Source of the DNA: Bacillus sp. JCM 19034
GTDB lineage: Bacteria; Bacillota; Bacilli; Bacillales; Bacillaceae_D
Length of the DNA: 64,000 bases
Reading direction: 5' to 3'
NCBI RefSeq assembly: GCF_001310635.1
Contig: NZ_BAXR01000005.1
Span: forward strand, 62,001 to 126,000
The position numbers were made by a program, and so were the translations under genes. The notes beneath the pieces were generated by a model. It was not told the origin of the DNA. It saw only the letters and a list, made by a program, of their open reading frames with translations, and searched no databases. This document shows, piece after piece, positions 1 to 9,998 of the stretch (position 1 is its first letter; every line of letters begins with the position of its first letter).

Positions 1-496
1 TAATAGGAATTGTGACAACTAACATAAGTGCAATTTGAGCGTTGACAAATAAAGCCATGATCACTCCACCAAAGACCACTAAGGGGGCTCGCAGCATAAT
101 CCGCAAGCACATAAAAATCGTATTTTGAATGAGCGTGACATCATTTGTCATTCGAGTAATAAGCGAGGAAGTTTGAAATCGTTGCAATGTCTCAAATGAA
201 AAACGTTGAATCTTCTCATACATCTCTCCTCTTATATCATATCCTGTACTTTGACTAACATGGGCAGCATAAAATGAATTGATCACCCCTGATAAAAAGG
301 CTACTAATGACATTGCAATCATAATAGTGCCCCATCTCATTACAAGTGCCATATCATGTTCAACAATTCCTTCGTCAATAATCTTTGCTAGCAGCAATGG
401 ATGAACGAGTTCAACAATTAACTCAATAAACATTAAACTTAACGCAATCCAAATCGGAATACGATATGGCTTTAAAAATGGAAATAACTTAAGCAT
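1..496 (-). CDS. ABC exporter half-transporter, N-terminal membrane part (runs off window)
   Basis: Only the first ~165 residues lie inside the window. The protein starts MLKLFPFLKPYR, shows a hydrophobic span near residues 15-35 and another near 55-75, and carries the type I exporter coupling-helix region (DIRGEMYEKIQRFSFETLQRFQ) followed by a TRMTNDV motif. This is the membrane domain of a fused membrane/ATPase half-transporter of the YfiB/multidrug type, which usually works as a heterodimer. The start ATG (494-496) has a good GGAGG site just upstream. The ATPase domain would lie left of base 1, so substrate and partner cannot be judged here. Confidence 0.85.
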   Translation of the reverse strand, partial: MLKLFPFLKPYRIPIWIALSLMFIELIVELVHPLLLAKIIDEGIVEHDMALVMRWGTIMIAMSLVAFLSGVINSFYAAHVSQSTGYDIRGEMYEKIQRFSFETLQRFQTSSLITRMTNDVTLIQNTIFMCLRIMLRAPLVVFGGVIMALFVNAQIALMLVVTIPI

Positions 497-650
497 CCTG
501 TTCCTCCAATGTTATTAGAACACCAATTTGCGGTTTTTCTTAGAAGCGATACGCTTTTGATCATCCCTTTAAAAGTAGGCTCATGCGTATGAAAGCTGGG
601 CCGACTCTCTTTTCTCGAAATCACTCCTAAAATTTTAAAATGTATATTTT

Positions 651-689
651 AAGAAAAACTGTCCATAAAGGGTGAACCCTTTAGGACAG
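651..689 (-). terminator. Rho-independent terminator of the aldo/keto reductase pair
   Basis: On the minus strand CTGTCC and AAAGGG pair with CCCTTT and GGACAG around a TTCA loop, and five T residues follow. It lies about 20 bases after the stop of the YghZ-type reductase. Confidence 0.9.
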
Positions 690-707
690 CCTTCATTCTA
701 ACCTTTA

Positions 708-1709
708 TTATGTCTCCTCTGCCAATATGCTTTCAATTTCCTCAAGCTCATCTTTTGAAAACTTCAAATTAGCTACTGCTCGAACGTTGTCCTCAATTTG
801 ACTTACTTTACTCGCACCGATTAAGGCAGAGGTTACTTTTCCATTTCTTAATACCCATGCTAACGCCATTTGAGCAAGGGTTTGTCCACGGCATGCGGCC
901 ACCTCATGTAAACTCTGGACTTTACGAATAACATCCTCTGTCACTTGATTCGCTCCAAGTGCACCCGTTTCTTTTGCTGCTCTTGATTGTGGTGGAATTC
1001 CTTTCATATATTTGTTCGTTAATAGACCCTGTTGTAGTGGACAAAAGGCAATAGACCCTACTTGTTCTTTTTCCAAAACATCTTGAAGTCCATCTTCTTC
1101 AATCCAGCGATTGAGCATAGAATAACTCGGCTGATGGATAAGTAATGGTGTACCTAAATCGGTTAATATCCGGATCGCTTCTTTTGTCTGCTCTGCACTA
1201 TAGCTTGAAATTCCAACATATAGTGCCTTGCCTTGACGAACAACTAAATCTAATGCCGCCATCGTTTCCTCTAATGGTGTATCTGGGTCTGGTCTATGAG
1301 AATAAAAAATATCAACGTAATCAAGTCCCATACGTTTTAAGCTTTGATCTAAACTTGCAATTAAATACTTTTTCGAGCCCCATTCTCCATATGGCCCATC
1401 CCACATATGGTATCCTGCTTTCGTTGAGATAATTAATTCATCACGATATGGTTTAAAATCCGTTTGAAGTATTTTTCCAAACATCTCTTCAGCTGACCCT
1501 GGAGGTGGTCCATAATTATTCGCCAAATCAAAATGAGTTATCCCTAAGTCAAACGCACGATGAAGCATCGCTCGACCATTTTCAAACGCATCGACACCAC
1601 CAAAATTATGCCACAACCCTAAAGAAATAGCGGGCAAAAACAAACCCGAACGGCCTGTACGATTATAAACCATTGAATCATATCTTGTTTCACTAGCTAT
1701 ATATGTCAT
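708..1709 (-). CDS. Aldo/keto reductase, YghZ/Gpr type
   Basis: NAD(P)H-dependent reductase of small aldehydes, 333 aa, the usual size for the YghZ branch, whose characterised members reduce L-glyceraldehyde 3-phosphate and methylglyoxal. The catalytic tetrad is visible: Asp61 and Tyr66 (HFDLANNYG), Lys97 (STKAGY) and His138 (YSHRPDPDTP). The N-terminal extension before the barrel (VYNRTGRSGLFLPAISLGLW) is typical of YghZ. It begins 11 bases after the stop of a second aldo/keto reductase, so the two form one operon ending at the terminator at 651-689. Cytoplasmic. The exact substrate cannot be read from sequence. Confidence 0.88.
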   Translation of the reverse strand: MTYIASETRYDSMVYNRTGRSGLFLPAISLGLWHNFGGVDAFENGRAMLHRAFDLGITHFDLANNYGPPPGSAEEMFGKILQTDFKPYRDELIISTKAGYHMWDGPYGEWGSKKYLIASLDQSLKRMGLDYVDIFYSHRPDPDTPLEETMAALDLVVRQGKALYVGISSYSAEQTKEAIRILTDLGTPLLIHQPSYSMLNRWIEEDGLQDVLEKEQVGSIAFCPLQQGLLTNKYMKGIPPQSRAAKETGALGANQVTEDVIRKVQSLHEVAACRGQTLAQMALAWVLRNGKVTSALIGASKVSQIEDNVRAVANLKFSKDELEEIESILAEET

Positions 1710-1720
1710 AGTATCTCTCC

Positions 1721-2641
1721 TTATACCGAATGAGGATGATTTTCACTAACCATTTCTAATGAAGCTGCTAATGCATTACGCTCTACCTGTTCAACATTTT
1801 TACAACCAGGAATCACACTAGTCACCGCCTCATGCTTTAAGCACCATGCTAGAGCCCACTGAGCCATATCGATACCTTCCGGCACTTCTTCGTGCCGAAT
1901 TTTCTCAACTAATTCAAGTTTTTTCTGTAATTCTTCCTGATCCTGACGAGAACGAACATCATTTTCTACAAATGAAGCACCTGGCTTATATTTTCCACTT
2001 AAAAAGCCGCTTGCTAACGGGACTCTTGCTAATACACCAAGCTGTTGTCGTTTACAAGAAGGAAAGACTTCCTCCTCCGGCTGTCTTTCTAAACGATTGT
2101 AGACAACTTGTATGACACTGGCATTAAATTCAGATGCTAGATCAGTTTGATATATATTATTATTCGCTCCGATAGAAATACCAAGGTGACGAATTTTCCC
2201 TGCTTGAACTTGTTTATCTAGTGCCGTCCACAGTCCATCATTACGAAATACTTCATCACCACCTGAATGAAATTGATAGAGATCAATATAGTCAGTTTTA
2301 AGCGCTTTCAATGATGCATCCAATTGCTGAATTACCTCTTCAGCACTCCAATGATTTGAACGGTCAAATGGACCATGAAACTGATGGCCAAACTTCGTCG
2401 CTACAATCCAATCTTCTCGTACATCCTGCTGCAAATATTCACCAATAAAAGCTTCTGAAAGGTGATCACCATAGCATTCTGCTGTATCAATTACATTCAT
2501 TCCAACTTCTTTCGCACGACGTAAGATAGCATTGACTTCTTCCTGGGAAAAATCCTTTCCCCATTCCCCTCCAAACTGCCAAGTTCCAACACCAATAACA
2601 GAAACGTTCAAGCCTGTTTTACCTAATGTACGATATTTCAT
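1721..2641 (-). CDS. Aldo/keto reductase family oxidoreductase
   Basis: A 306-residue TIM-barrel reductase starting MKYRTLGKTGLNVSVIG. An in-frame TTG 18 bases upstream lies inside the GGAAAGGGGAAGG ribosome site, so the ATG at 2641 is preferred. Catalytic residues appear as Asp52 and Tyr57 (VIDTAECYGD), Lys83 (VATKFG) and His125 (YQFHSGG). It resembles the AKR11/IolS-like group. It is the first gene of a two-gene operon with the YghZ-type reductase; a promoter and a terminator separate it from the sugar ABC genes upstream, so it need not share their riboswitch control. Confidence 0.87.
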   Translation of the reverse strand: MKYRTLGKTGLNVSVIGVGTWQFGGEWGKDFSQEEVNAILRRAKEVGMNVIDTAECYGDHLSEAFIGEYLQQDVREDWIVATKFGHQFHGPFDRSNHWSAEEVIQQLDASLKALKTDYIDLYQFHSGGDEVFRNDGLWTALDKQVQAGKIRHLGISIGANNNIYQTDLASEFNASVIQVVYNRLERQPEEEVFPSCKRQQLGVLARVPLASGFLSGKYKPGASFVENDVRSRQDQEELQKKLELVEKIRHEEVPEGIDMAQWALAWCLKHEAVTSVIPGCKNVEQVERNALAASLEMVSENHPHSV

Positions 2642-2720
2642 AGACCTTCCCCTTTCCAAAAATAGACTAGTAAACTAGTTCAATATTAAGAGATGAAGAC
2701 CTGCTAACTCTCCCGACATC

Positions 2721-2750
2721 ATTTTACCATTCTTTACTTTCAAATAACAA
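2721..2750 (-). promoter_or_regulatory. Probable sigma-A promoter for the aldo/keto reductase pair
   Basis: Reading the minus strand, TTGTTA is followed after 18 bases by TAAAAT preceded by TGG (extended -10). It lies just after the permease terminator and about 80 bases before the reductase start. Confidence 0.5.
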
Positions 2751-2762
2751 TAGAAACAAAAG

Positions 2763-2792
2763 AAGGCCGCTGAAAGGTAATCACTACGGCCT
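2763..2792 (-). terminator. Terminator of the SAM-riboswitch sugar ABC operon
   Basis: Minus-strand AGGCCG pairs with CGGCCT and is followed by TTCTTTTG. It comes about 10 bases after the permease stop. The stem is short but GC-rich. Confidence 0.65.
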
Positions 2793-2802
2793 CCAAAACC
2801 AA

Positions 2803-3780
2803 CTATTTCTTTAATTTATAATACGTAATTCCAAGTGCTAATGCGAGTACCGTTCCTTTTACGATGTCCATCGCGTAATAAGGAACAGACATCATCACTA
2901 AACCGTTCGATAAAATACCGATTAGAACTGCCCCAAAAAACGTCCCAATTGCATTAGGTTTCCCTGCACCAAGGACTGAAAATCCGATAAAGGTTGCAGC
3001 AACAGCATCCATTAAATATGGTGAACCCGCATTAATCTCTGCTGTTGCCACCCTCGAAGCTAAAACGATTCCACCGATAGCTGCAAACAAAGCCGACAAT
3101 AAATAGGCAATCACTTTATACTTATTAACGGGAATCCCTGATAGTCTAGCAGCTTCTTCATTTCCACCAATGACATACATAAAGCGTCCATGCTTTGTAT
3201 ATGTCAAAAAGATATGAACAAGGATGACCGACACCATCATAATAATGATGATCCACGGAATTCGCCCTAATTGTAAAAAGAAGGAGCTCAACGTCCCTGT
3301 CGCAAATGAACCGTCAGACATAACCATATTTTCTGAAACGGTCGCACCTCTTGTATAGGTCAAGGCAATTCCTTGAACGATGAACATCGTTGCAAGTGTC
3401 AACAGCATATCTGGTATTTTCACCTTGACAATCATTAACGCATTAAAAGCTCCAACAACTAAAGCAGCAATAAGTGCGGAGAATATCGCAATAAACGTAT
3501 TTTGCGAAAACCAGACAAACATTGAAATGACAATTGCATTTGACAATGATGCAACCGAACCAACAGATAAATCAAATCCGTTCACTGACAACGATATGGT
3601 AATCCCAATCGCTATAATCGTTACAATTGAAATAGAACGTAAAATATTGATCATATTAGAACTTTGCATAAATGAATCCGTAGCAAATGAAAAAAACAAA
3701 ATTAAAACAACGATCGTTATTAATGTTCCATATTTATATAGAAAACGAAACGCATCAAACGTCCTCTTTTTCTCTACCAA
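2803..3780 (-). CDS. Ribose-type sugar ABC transporter permease (RbsC family)
   Basis: Integral membrane subunit of a carbohydrate importer, about 325 aa with 8-10 predicted hydrophobic segments. The family motif ISLSVNGFDLSVGSVASLSN and the coupling region GGNEEAARLSGIPVNKYKV are clear. The likely start is a TTG at 3778-3780, one base after the ATPase stop, with AGGAGGG correctly spaced. A longer ATG start 42 bases upstream would overlap the ATPase and add a hydrophilic tail. Third gene of a binding protein-ATPase-permease operon controlled by the SAM riboswitch at 6587-6697. Confidence 0.88.
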   Translation of the reverse strand: MVEKKRTFDAFRFLYKYGTLITIVVLILFFSFATDSFMQSSNMINILRSISIVTIIAIGITISLSVNGFDLSVGSVASLSNAIVISMFVWFSQNTFIAIFSALIAALVVGAFNALMIVKVKIPDMLLTLATMFIVQGIALTYTRGATVSENMVMSDGSFATGTLSSFFLQLGRIPWIIIIMMVSVILVHIFLTYTKHGRFMYVIGGNEEAARLSGIPVNKYKVIAYLLSALFAAIGGIVLASRVATAEINAGSPYLMDAVAATFIGFSVLGAGKPNAIGTFFGAVLIGILSNGLVMMSVPYYAMDIVKGTVLALALGITYYKLKK

Positions 3781-3781
3781 T

Positions 3782-5279
3782 CTAGTTCCCTCCTGTTGAA
3801 AAATATAATAGCTCTTCTTCATTTGTATCGGTCGTTTTCAATTCTTTAACAATTTGACCGTCATACATCACATAAACGCGATTTGTAACACCTATTATTT
3901 CAGCAAGCTCTGATGAAGCATATATAATCGCTTTTCCTCGTTTTGCTAGCTCCTGAATTAAGAGAAAGATATCTTTTTTTGCTCCAACATCGACCCCTTT
4001 AGTCGGTTCATCAAAAATATACACTTGGGCATCAGCGATCAGCCATTTTCCAATCGCTATTTTCTGTTGGTTTCCACCAGATAAATGCTCAACAAGTGCG
4101 AATTCTGACGGCGTTTTAACCCCGAGACGTTCAATGACTTCTTTCGCTTTATTCCGCTCTGCTTTCGTGTTTAAAAAGCTAAATGGCCTTGTAAATGCTC
4201 CTAAGCTAGAAACTGTTAAGTTCGTCGTAACGGATTCCGTTACGAGGACTCCTTCTTTTCTACGTTCTTCTGGAACAAGTGCTAATCCTTGCCGAACAGC
4301 TTGATAAGGCCCCAAGACGTAGTTTCTTTCCTCGAAGTAAGACATCCCCAGATACAATACTAGAATGACCGAACAATACTTTGCATAATTCCGTTTTCCC
4401 CGCACCAACTAAACCTGCTAATCCAATGATTTCACCTGCATTTACTTGAAAACTTACATTTTGAACCTTTTCCTTATCTGAAATACCTCTTACTTCTAGG
4501 ATCTTCTCACCTTTTGTTTCTAGACGTTGTGGATATTGCTCATCTAGACTTTTACCGAGCATTTTTTCAACAACTTGATTTTGATTCACTTCCGTTGTTT
4601 TCACTCGATCAACAAACTGACCGTTTCTCATCACAGTAATGCCGTCACAAATTTCAAATATTTCCGGTAAACGATGTGAAATGAATATGACGCCAACACC
4701 GTTATTCTTCAAATCTCTTACAATTCGAAATAGCTCGTCTGTTTCCGTTTGACTAAGGGGAGCAGTTGGTTCATCTAAAACTAAAAAACGGCATTTCGAA
4801 CGGACTGCACGGGCAATTAGAACCATTTGTTTCTCCGCTAATGTCAATTCATTTACGAGTGTTTTAGAAGAAAGACGAATATTCATATCCTTTAGAACCT
4901 TAGTAGTCTTCTTATGAATCGTTGACCAATTGATAAATTGTTTATTTCCAAGCTCATTTACCGTTTCATTTAACATGATGTTCTCCGCAACAGATAAATA
5001 GGAGATTAACGCGGTGTCCACTTCTTGATAGACAATTTGAATGCCATATTTTTGAGCGTCTTTCGGTGTTCGAATTGTAGCTTCTACCCCATCAATTAAA
5101 ATGGACCCTGTATAATGATCGTAAGCTCCTGATAATACTTTCATTAATGTCGATTTCCCCGCACCATTAGCCCCTAATAATGCATGTACTTCCCCTGCAT
5201 CAAGTTGAAATTGGGCTTGATCAAGTGCCTTCACGCCAGGAAACTCTATCGAAATATTCTTCATATGTAATGTGGTCAT
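3782..5279 (-). CDS. Ribose-type sugar ABC transporter ATPase (RbsA family), one frameshift
   Basis: Twin-cassette ATPase, about 498 aa after repair. The first cassette has Walker A GANGAGKST, signature LTLAEKQM and Walker B FLVLDEPTAPL. The second has the Walker A-like GLVGAGKTEL, signature LSGGNQQK and VYIFDEPTKGVDVGAKKDI. The reading frame breaks in the C4 run at 4310-4313: removing one base restores KLRLGPYQAVRQGLALVPEERRKEG, the expected family sequence. The start MTTLHMKN (5277-5279) has a GGGGAG site. It couples ATP hydrolysis to uptake with the neighbouring binding protein and permease. The break is probably a sequencing error. Confidence 0.87.
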
Positions 5280-5374
5280 TTGTTCTCCCCGCCTTACTTC
5301 TAAATCTAAAATAGAAGGAGGTGCCCAAAGAGTGATCCCACTCCATTTGGACACCAGGAATATTTGCTATACAT

Positions 5375-6489
5375 CTACTTTTGGTAGTATTCCTTCAACT
5401 CTTTCATCCAATCTTCCTCAAATGCATCAGACTGTCCCCAGCCTTCAATTACATCTGAAAGGTTGACCATATTAACAGATTCTTCTTGACCTAGTAATTG
5501 TTCTTGTGATACTAACGCTGCTTCTAGGTCATATGTTTGTGGTGTTTCTTCATTAGCAAGCTTCTTAGCCAAAATACGGACATTTACAGCTCCAATTAAT
5601 TTCGGATCTACAGCAGCTGTATATTTCCAAGGGTTGTCCTCCTCTTGGATTTCTTGTAGATCTGCGTTGGAAATATCTATACCGTAAATCGTAATCTCCT
5701 CGCGACCTGCTTCTTTTAATGCTCTTGCTGCACCGATCGCAAATGCATCCCACGTTGCAAAAATAGCATCAATTTCACCTTCAGGATACTTCGTTAGCAT
5801 AGCCGAAACAGCATTTTGTGTTTGAACTGATGTATCCTCCGCAGCAACACCAAAACGCTCTAGTTCATTAATACCAGGGTTATTTTCTAACACTTCTTGA
5901 TAGACACTGTTACGTCTAACCATTGGCGGGAAACCATCAACCCAAAGGTAAATAATATTTGCTTCCCCATCAGAATCTTCTACTAATTGGTTTAACGCAA
6001 CGTTGCTAGCTCCTCATCATCTTGTGACGTTAACGTTACACCCTCTATATCAAGTAGGCCTCCATCAGAATCAAACGCTACAACACTTTTGCCACTGTCT
6101 ACTAATTCTTGTACTCCTTCAATTGTTGCCGGGTCATCACCATGTGAAATGATTACCCCATCATAGTCACCATTTACTGCTTGTGCGATTGCATCATGAA
6201 AGCTTTCTGCACTTCCATTTGCCGTAAAAGTTTCTACCTCAAATCCAAGTGCTGTTCCTTCTTCTTGGGCTCCAGCCAAAAATTGTGCTGTATGATCATC
6301 GCCACCGATTTTACGAATCACTTTAATCTTAGCCCCTTCACCGTCAGCAAAACGCTCCGGGACATTTTCAAAGCTAACATCATCATTATTCGTATTTGCA
6401 CCTTGGCCTGTATTCTCAGCAGTTCCGCATCCAACAAGCAACAATCCTAGTGCTAGTGGCAAAATTGCCTGTTTAAAAACTTTTCTCAT
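5375..6489 (-). CDS. Sugar ABC transporter substrate-binding lipoprotein (RbsB-like), one frameshift
   Basis: Extracellular receptor of the importer, about 371 aa when rejoined. The signal peptide ends in a lipobox LLVGC with Cys21, so the protein is membrane-tethered. The body is a periplasmic-binding-protein type I fold (KVIRKIGGDDHTAQFLAGA, DYDGVIISHGD, SVVAFDSDG, then AIFATWDAFAIGAARAL). The frame is lost near 6005-6015; one missing base there restores continuous sequence through NVALNQLVEDSDGEANIIYLWVDGFPP. The C-terminal part is rather long for RbsB. First gene after the SAM riboswitch, which argues for a sulfur-related sugar such as methylthioribose as ligand; that assignment is inference. 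Confidence 0.85.
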
Positions 6490-6540
6490 CTCTCTACTCC
6501 CCTTATTGTATCTCTCTTATTTTCATCATTTCTAACAAAA

Positions 6541-6567
6541 AACCTCTCTTATCAAAAAAGAGAGGTT
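6541..6567 (-). terminator. Intrinsic terminator of the SAM riboswitch expression platform
   Basis: Minus-strand AACCTCTCTT pairs with AAGAGAGGTT, followed by a T run. The 5' arm CCTCTC can instead pair with GAGAGG from the 3' side of aptamer helix P1, giving the expected antiterminator. SAM binding would therefore stop transcription before the binding-protein gene. Confidence 0.93.
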
Positions 6568-6586
6568 CATTATGTATAACAATCCC

Positions 6587-6697
6587 CTCTCATCTTTCAA
6601 AGTATAAGAACATACTTTGCAGGAATTAGCACCAATTCTCAACTAGAACGGTTGCTGGGCGTCATCGGGCCAGTCCCTCTGCCACTCTTGATAAGAG
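6587..6697 (-). promoter_or_regulatory. SAM-I (S-box) riboswitch aptamer
   Basis: The minus strand shows the S-box core: CTCTTATC opens P1, then AAGAG-GGCAGAGGGA, ACTGGCCCGATGA, CGCCCAGCAACC, then GGTGCTAATTCCTGCA, closing with GATGAGAG, which pairs fully with the P1 5' strand (one G-T wobble). A terminator/antiterminator pair follows. S-box RNAs in Bacillaceae turn off methionine and SAM biosynthesis, uptake and salvage genes when SAM is abundant. Here it precedes a ribose-type ABC importer operon. Confidence 0.96.
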
Positions 6698-6734
6698 TTT
6701 ATTTATTAAATTTTCTGTTAAAATGAATAATCTA

Positions 6735-6763
6735 ACTTTAATACGTTATCGAAAAGAAGTCAA
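6735..6763 (-). promoter_or_regulatory. Sigma-A promoter of the SAM riboswitch operon
   Basis: On the minus strand TTGACT is followed after exactly 17 bases by TAAAGT, about 40 bases upstream of the aptamer P1 helix. Confidence 0.65.
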
Positions 6764-6807
6764 TACTATTCCGACATGAAAAATATGATTTTTTTTGCAA
6801 TATTCAC

Positions 6808-8417
6808 CTAAATTCGTCGCCAAGTAAACAAGGCCGCTACGATTAAGAGAAAGAAGTATACGTATATACCATATGAAAATTGCAAACTTACAAAATGGCT
6901 GCAAAAGAAAATACCGTTCACTATTATTAATCCTAGCATTTGCCAGCCTTTACTATCCTGAATTACTTTAAATGATTTCGAAAAGGGGTGCTTCATATGA
7001 ACAACAGTAAGCTGGCAAAGTGCGGTATAAACAAAAATCGTCACAAATAATACGAGCAAGTCAGGGATAATCCTTACTGAAAAGATGATTAGAAAAGTTA
7101 TCATTATGACAAGATACAGTGGCAACACTAACTTAACGATTAGTGCTTTTAACGTCCCTTTTACCGCTGCTTGCATTCCTCTTAAAGGTGTTGCTTCGTA
7201 AATCCATGCACCTTTATATGATTCGGAAAACTCAGCCATTATCACGATTGTCGGTATGAGCAATAGTGAGAAGTACATCGTCAAATACATTTGACTCGTA
7301 GCGAGCTCAGCCCACGATTGATTTCTCAGCTCCGAGAATAAAAATAAAAACGGAAGCACAAGTGAAAGTCCGATAGATGGGTACACCTTTAGTTTAAATT
7401 GTCGTTCATTTTTAATCATTATGCTGGCAAAGTGGAAGAACACTCTTTCTTCCTTACTAGATGTCATCCAACTAGATAACCATGTTAAAATCTTGTTTTT
7501 TCGTTCCTTATTATTCGTTTCATGACTATCAAGCTTCTGTAAGTATTTCTCAAGTGTTGGCAAAAATCCCCTATATAATATCATCGCTATAATAGGAAAT
7601 ATCAGTGCTAATATACTAAAGCTCAAAACATAAAAGTCAACCGTCCCATGTAAAACTACTTCAAATAAGGAAGCGTACCATATTGGCGGCAAGAAAAACT
7701 GCCACCAAGCAGCCTGAAATTGGATATGTAAATCTACGAACTCAAAGGAACGGGCTATCACTTGATAACCTACAACTATTGATATAGACAGCCCAATTTG
7801 AACGTAATTAATCATATCCTTTAAGAACTCACCATTAAAGAAGCGTAATACAAACAAATAAAGCAACGTTGTCAACACAACAATAAGTAAATTTAATAAT
7901 GCGAGACTAGCTATAAGCAGTAGGGAGAAGCCTATACCCCTTACAAGGATTGCGACGATAAGCGGAACACTAATGATCGCAAATGAAAGTTGAGCTAAAT
8001 AAAGCGAAACATGAATGACTTTAACTGCTGCTAACGTCCGTTGTTCAATTGGTTTTGTTGCTAAAATCGCCCGATCTCGGACATCTAATAAAACCGACGA
8101 AAAATCTGAAATAAGCGAAGACATTACTAAAAACATATAAATTGAAAAAACAATGCTTAGTTGGAATAAATACTGCTCACCAAAAAGAAATGGAATTATT
8201 ATAAATCCATATAATCCATACAAAAATAATGACATTAAAAATGGATTTTTTCTTTACCATCTTCTTTATTAGAATTAGCAAACACGGTTGGTACACGACG
8301 TTGATCCATTTCTAATTTCACTTGCAATATCGTTCTCAAATTAACGTAATCAATACCAAAAAGCTTAAATACATGTTTAAACCGATCCAATATACGTAGC
8401 ATGAAAAACTCTTTCAT
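6808..8417 (-). CDS. ythQ: ABC transporter permease, YthQ-like, one frameshift
   Basis: Large membrane subunit of about 536 aa once a one-base loss in the T6 run at 8246-8251 is repaired, giving KEKNPFLMSLFLYGLYG. A cytosolic N-terminus is followed by many hydrophobic spans (LYGFIIIPFLFG, LFQLSIVFSIYMFLVMSSL and a series to the C-terminus), with a charged loop around the middle (LQKLDSHETNNKERKNK). The start at 8415-8417 has a GAGGTG site lying at the end of the ATPase gene, whose stop is only two bases away, so the two are co-transcribed. B. subtilis YthPQ is the closest arrangement I know; its substrate is not established. Confidence 0.78.
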
Positions 8418-8419
8418 TT

Positions 8420-9205
8420 CTACACCTCGTGAACAATCGAGACAAATTTATTGGCAATTTCCCGATGCTCATGAAATCCCGTTAATTCATTGAAAATCTC
8501 TTCTAAGGAGCCTTCCATATTCTTGTTTCTCAATTCATCAAAAGTACCATCAGCAATAATTTTCCCTTCAGAAATCAGGACGATCCGATTACTAATTTTC
8601 TCAACAACGTCCATTATATGTGAAGAATAAAAAATCGTCTTACCTTGTGCAGCCAATTGAGCCATAATTTCTTTTACGACCATCACACTATTCGCATCTA
8701 AACCGCTTAACGGTTCATCTAGAAACAAAACTTCCGGATTATGTAATAAGCTTGAGATTAATAAAACCTTTTGCCTCATCCCTTTGGAAAAAGAGGAGAT
8801 ACGAGAATAATAGACATCCTCTAAATCAAACTGTTGCATTAACCGCCGTGCCTTATGATCGGCAAGGTCCTTGTCTAAGCCATACAGTTCACCGATAAAT
8901 GTTAAATATTCTTGTGCACTTAGCATATCATACAGTTCAGCTACTTCTGGAACATACCCAATTTTCCGCTTATATTCAACATTTCCACTTGCAACATCTC
9001 CCCCGAGCACTTTAACCGAACCGGTATATCCTTGTACTAGCCCGAGCATAATTTTTACAGTCGTGCTTTTTCCTGCACCATTCGGTCCAATGTAACCTAT
9101 AATTTGTCCGGGATAAACATCTAGATCAATCCCTCTTAATACGTACTCCTCATCATACTTCATCATTACATCTCTTAATGAGATAACAGGTACTACGTTT
9201 TCCAT
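8420..9205 (-). CDS. ythP: ABC transporter ATPase, YthP/EcsA-like
   Basis: A 261-residue single-cassette ATPase. Walker A is GPNGAGKST at residues 40-48, the signature FSKGM is at 139-143 and Walker B VLFLDEP at 159-165, followed by a switch histidine (FYSSHIMD). It belongs to the group that energises large permeases of the Ecs/Yth type and feeds directly into the YthQ-like gene. The start is preceded by GTAGGTG. The C-terminal tail (LTGFHEHREIANKF) extends past the usual cassette. Intact reading frame. Confidence 0.85.
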   Translation of the reverse strand: MENVVPVISLRDVMMKYDEEYVLRGIDLDVYPGQIIGYIGPNGAGKSTTVKIMLGLVQGYTGSVKVLGGDVASGNVEYKRKIGYVPEVAELYDMLSAQEYLTFIGELYGLDKDLADHKARRLMQQFDLEDVYYSRISSFSKGMRQKVLLISSLLHNPEVLFLDEPLSGLDANSVMVVKEIMAQLAAQGKTIFYSSHIMDVVEKISNRIVLISEGKIIADGTFDELRNKNMEGSLEEIFNELTGFHEHREIANKFVSIVHEV

Positions 9206-9498
9206 TTATAAACACCTACTAATTTCAATTCATTTCTTCCAGTCTATCACTTTTACTTGCTTTCATTTAGTATGCTTAGTCCCATATAAAACACACGACA
9301 ATCGTATTATAACAATATGAAAATCCGAACAAATCGAATATGATATAATGACACAGCTCCAGAAATATACTCCGCTATGTTTGCATTTTAAGAATTTTAG
9401 CACAAGACTCATTACCTTCTTTGAACTGTTAGAAGCTTTCCTTTAACAATACCAATATATATACCGAACTGATTTAGAAAGGCGAGTTTACTCAACTA
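9206..9498. other. Intergenic, nothing recognised
   Basis: AT-rich gap between two minus-strand units. It should hold the ythP promoter, but I see no convincing -35/-10 pair, hairpin or short gene. Confidence 0.4.
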
Positions 9499-9809
9499 TT
9501 ACTCCCAGTTATTAATTGATTTCCTTCTTTCTATAATCTCATAAATAAAATATCCAATTAAATAACCGAATCCAGCTCCTAAACTAATCGACATTAATAG
9601 TGAAATTGGGGAAAACACGCTCAAAAGTGTACCGATAGTACTACCGAACAGCATTCCCAATGGTATTGAACTATCTAATATAGACTGAGCATCTTCTGAT
9701 TTCTTTTTACCGAGGGTTTCTTGGTTATATTTATGATGCAATCTTCTTATTACAAATACTACAATTCCCCCACTATTATAAGAAGTGCAATCACCCAAAC
9801 AAAGTCCAT
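9499..9809 (-). CDS. Small two-segment membrane protein, one frameshift
   Basis: Short protein of about 103 aa whose true start is probably the ATG at 9807-9809, which has a very strong GGGGGAGG site. From there the frame reads MDFVWVIALLIIVG and stops unless one G is restored in the C5 run at 9767-9771; the repaired chain continues GIVVFVIRRLHHKYNQ. It then has an N-terminal membrane helix, a charged linker (QETLGKKKSEDAQS) and a glycine-rich hydrophobic stretch (PLGMLFGSTIGTLLSV, LGAGFGYLIGYFIYEI). I do not recognise the family. It stands alone. Confidence 0.55.
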
Positions 9810-9921
9810 GTTATCCTCCCCCTTTTGACATCAAATAATAGCTAGAGCTGCTATAATGATATTTCGTTAAGTGAGTCCAATCTTGCCTCTAGTTTAACAT
9901 TAATTTCGCTTTTATTGACAA

Positions 9922-9951
9922 AGAAAAAAGCATCCCTTGTTGAAGGAATGC
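9922..9951 (-). terminator. Terminator of the nitrate transporter gene
   Basis: Minus-strand GCATTCCTT pairs with AAGGGATGC (one G-U) and is followed by TTTTTTC, about 45 bases past the stop. Confidence 0.85.
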
Positions 9952-9998
9952 CTCCTTTAGTCCCTTAGTTAAATCCAAAAAAATGAATGATCAATTGA

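Noticed and set aside
2641..6489. Aldo/keto reductases as part of the SAM-riboswitch operon
   Set aside because: A terminator hairpin at 2763-2792 and a promoter at 2721-2750 separate them, so direct riboswitch control is not supported.
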